From: Pampus argenteus
Lineage: Eukaryota; Chordata; Actinopteri; Scombriformes; Stromateidae
Length of the DNA stretch: 64,000 nt
Direction of reading: 5' to 3'
NCBI GenBank assembly: GCA_036937835.1
Contig: CM072880.1
Location: forward strand, 12,778,501-12,842,500
The translations under genes were made by a program, and so were the position numbers. Under the pieces are notes generated by a model that searched no databases, was not told the DNA's origin, and worked only from the letters and a program-made list of their open reading frames with translations. Numbering within the stretch: the first letter of the stretch is position 1; every line of letters starts with the position of its first letter. Below, piece by piece: positions 61,169-64,000 of the stretch.

Positions 61169-63223
61169 TCAGACCGACAGCAGGAACTGTTCCTGCTCGG
61201 GCGGTTTCTTGACCCAGGTGCCGAGGCCCGTTTCCTGCAGAGACCTGAACCACTGCTGCTTCACTGTCTGGTAAGGACGCGCCGCCATCTTGGCCTCGCA
61301 GTACATGAGCTGGCGGTCCGCCGAGCCGGACACGTGGATCCCCAACTGAAGACGGCGAGCGGGCAAAGAGAGAGAAAGAGAAAGGAGAAAGAGATTGGAA
61401 GTCAGATAAAAGCGACACAGACGTATATGAAGATAGAGAGAGAATGAGAGGCTAAAGGTTTCACGTGTGATGGGGGAAAGAAAGAGAGAAGAAGAAGAAG
61501 AAGAGCAAGCAAAACAAAACGAATGAGCCGGCACAAATCTGTTTGGGTGGGGTTGGGAGGTGGTGGGTTGAGGTGGAGAGGGGGGGGCTTCAACAGCTGT
61601 GTAATCTCCCCATTTAAATTTCACAAGCAATTGAACATTCTCTGTGCTTTTTGTGCATTCCTTTTGTCGCGAGAGGAAACAATGAAGATCAGCGGAGAGA
61701 CAAGTGGAGAGAAAGAAAAAGAGAGCAAAAGTTTCTTTTGGAGATTAGTGCGTCTGCTCTTGCGTGGCCCTTCTATACAGCGCGCAGGGAGCACTCCTCG
61801 AGCACTCCTCCAAATAATTATGGTTTCATAGTCATTATGCTTTAACGGCCGCCATTTGGCGATGCAGGCAGTGTCTGTTACATAAAGTTTCAGGATGGAA
61901 ATGTGTGCTGCCCTTAAAGATCCGAGCTGCCAGTTTGTGATAAGCCGCATAGACAGACAGCAGATGTTGCAGCTACGAGAAATTTATCTACGGCAGGAAG
62001 GAGATTCCACATATCCTCTACAGAGCGTTCACCTGCAGCCAGACGCCTCTGACACTTTGATTTCTAATACACGTGTTTGATGTTAGCATGCATCTCTGTA
62101 GGTAATGTTTCGGTTTTACTGGGTGTGTGTGTGTGTGTGTGTGTGTGTATTCTTGTTGTCAGTGGAGCGCATATTGTTTTTTGATAATAACTGAGTTAAT
62201 GCCTCTTCCTTTCAAACAAAAGGAGCGTTACAGTGAGAGAGAAGTGGCATAATAAACATTTATTCATATAAAAATATCATGCAAATTAAACTGTACATCA
62301 TCATATTATTATTAGTTCGGCGTCTGAAGTGTTGAAAGTGATTTTTAATTAACATTTAAATTGGTAGGACCTTTTAACAGCAGGTATTGTGACATGTCAA
62401 ACAACCAAAGTATGCGTAATTAATAATAGCTGTATTCCATAGAGCTGTGACCGGGTATTATGCATGAGGGACTATGAACTGGAACAGAGCCATCATGATA
62501 TTAATAGTATTTATAGCTTATATTATCTGTTTCAAACCTTCAATAAGTCTGAGTCTGATAAATCATGTAAGTTGGGTGGATGGTTCTAAATACTACAGAC
62601 CTCCGCCACCGTGACTACGGAGAAGAAGCCAGTTGAAGGTGTAAAGAGCAAACTGGGAAGAAAACACTCCACAATAAATGCTGAATTCATCCGAAAAAAA
62701 CTGGATTTGAAAGTGAACTGATATGATGATGATGATGATTATCACGTTCCTATGAAGCGTAATTATCAGCTCGGTGTTAGCAGCGCACACGACTGGATGT
62801 TCCTTTACTGAAATGTTCCCTGTGAGTTGCAGGCGATTTCACAGGCTTGCACCTTTAAATATTTATCAGGAAGAATAATAAGACATTATCTAACACAACT
62901 GTGCTCATCTGTTGTACTAATAATTCAACCGGAGAGTTTCATCCCCATTGAAACCTTCTCAGTCACATGACAACCCCTAATATACGCAGAACATACCTCA
63001 ATGCTCCAGCTTTAACTTCCACATAGACGTCTTGTCCTCACCTTACGGAAAAGTCTGTTCCAGCGGGTGAACAGAGCGTGCTTGCAGAGACGCGAGGGTG
63101 TCCCCGAGTCCCGTCTCCGTCCTGTGGCGGTGCTGACCACCTCCAACTGTGAGTCGCCCAGTGTCCAGTTGACACTCACACACGAGGCCTTCCCCGGCTG
63201 CTGATACTCAGCGCTGCTCAGCC
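61169..63223 (-). CDS. adarb2: Adenosine deaminase RNA-specific B2 (ADARB2/RED2), last two coding exons (partial)
   Basis: Two exons on the minus strand: 63223-63042 and 61345-61169, joined in phase and ending TGA at 61171-61169. The first encodes VNWTLGDSQLEVVSTATGR, SRLCKHALFTRW and NRLFRK. The second encodes RQLMYCEAKMAARPYQTVKQ and ends with LGTWVKKPPEQEQFLLSV. This is the C-terminal end of the adenosine deaminase domain of the ADARB family. The sequence differs from ADARB1 (which has CKHALYCRW and ends WVEKPTEQDQFSLTP), and the place next to wdr37 and idi1 is the known ADARB2 position. ADARB2 is mainly neural, binds double-stranded RNA and lacks proven deaminase activity. Catalytic residues lie upstream, outside the window. 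The upstream splice (phase 2 entry) is not visible. Confidence 0.9.
61346..63041 (-). other. adarb2 last intron, with candidate conserved segment
   Basis: GT-AG intron of about 1.7 kb. The left edge is purine-rich (GAGA runs, 61,360-61,510). The segment 61760-62060 is complex and repeat-free (AATAATTATGGTTTCATAGT, GCCGCCATTTGGCGATGCAG) and resembles a conserved noncoding element. A GT repeat lies at 62123-62148. Confidence 0.35.
62123..62148. repeat. (GT)n microsatellite in adarb2 intron
   Basis: About 13 GT units. Confidence 0.85.
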
Positions 63224-64000
63224 CTACAGAAAAAAGACACGACACAGGGGAGAAGATGACTTCAGGTGGGTTTAACCTCCGCTACTTTCAACGCAAATGA
63301 TCTTTCAGTGTATAACACACTTGTGAGTAAAAGTATCTGAGTGGAAATTTGCAACTATGTGGTTTTTTTTCTTTCCACTTTGGCGTTTCGTTTAACCTTC
63401 TGTCAACCTTCCTCACTCTCTCCCCGAGGCTAATGGCAGGCACAAAAGTTTTGCAGCTCTGCAAAAAAACAACCTGGTCAACCTGGGCCTGAAACTGCTG
63501 TTTATATGAAGCTTTGATATACCCTCAGAGAGGTGAGAATGGAACGACTATCGGTCACATCAGCTACCTGCTCTTGCCTTTGTGTGAGTGCTTGTCTGCT
63601 CTTGCTCTCCTGCAGTTAACAGTGTTTGAGTGTTGCCAGATATGTATGCAGTAAATATCATCTCCAGTCACAAAGATGAACCCTCCCCCCTTTCACTGGA
63701 CTCCGTCTCTCTGTTCTGTAGCCCTCTACCTTTCTTCTCTGAAATAATTACCTGCTAGCAAAGCACACAAAACGATCAGTGGAGGAAAGAGAGAAGAGAG
63801 AAAGGTAGAGGGAAACTGAAGGTGAGTGGCGGTCACACTGGCTTCCGTGTAGAGAATTAGCTGTCCACGTTGAGAACACGGATGTTGGCAGAGGTGCTGG
63901 GCTGGTGGCAGAAACAGAGCTGACAGCCGGGTGAGAAACGAAAGAAGGCTCGGGGCAAAAATGGCCTTGAGAGGCCGCTGTGTGTGTGTGTGTGTGTGTG
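63224..64000 (-). other. Start of the next adarb2 intron
   Basis: No further deaminase exon was found up to the window edge. The last bases are a GT microsatellite that continues past the end. Confidence 0.6.

Noticed and set aside
1..64000. CRISPR array, phage, bacterial operon or defence system
   Set aside because: The window is vertebrate nuclear DNA with spliced genes; repeats present are microsatellites, a minisatellite and dispersed elements.

Overview
The window is nuclear genomic DNA from a ray-finned fish, probably a percomorph teleost. Genes are split by GT-AG introns, CA/GT microsatellites are dense, and the interspersed repeats are of teleost type (an L2-like LINE 3' end, short inverted-repeat elements, a Penelope-like fold-back). 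All coding calls come from reading exon translations, splice sites and reading phases; no database search was run.

Layout: (1) 1-76 (+) is the last codons of a NEDD4-family HECT ubiquitin ligase, probably wwp1, followed by a long 3' UTR. (2) 3,928-7,694 (-) is rmdn1 in ten coding exons. (3) 9,392-34,073 (+) is a tandem array of three copine-3-type genes, called A, B and C, each with 15 coding exons of matching phase. B and C each carry two alternative terminal coding exons. (4) 35,617-37,949 (-) is idi1 (isopentenyl-diphosphate isomerase), with an upstream start that adds a presequence-like N-terminus. (5) 40,239-55,025 (+) is wdr37 in 13 coding exons, divergent from idi1 across a CRE/CCAAT/E-box region. 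(6) 61,169-63,223 (-) is the last two coding exons of adarb2.

The left block (wwp1, rmdn1, cpne3) matches the human 8q21 order and the right block (idi1, wdr37, adarb2) matches human 10p15.3. The window therefore contains a junction between two blocks that are separate in mammals. The genes do not form one pathway: they cover ubiquitin ligation, a mitochondrial TPR protein, calcium-dependent membrane-binding copines, isoprenoid synthesis, a WD-repeat protein and an RNA-deaminase relative.

The most interesting content is the copine array. All three genes are intact, but the calcium ligands of the second C2 domain decay from C (complete) through B (one loop altered) to A (both loops altered). 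The paired terminal exons of B and C would give two different C-termini. B and C also share a near-identical tract in exon 14 that looks like gene conversion. Other points are a 73-bp minisatellite grown inside a repeat element, a fold-back flanked by a 13-bp direct repeat, UG-repeat splice acceptors, and candidate conserved noncoding elements in wdr37 and adarb2. No complete new system such as a defence island, CRISPR array or viral gene set was seen.
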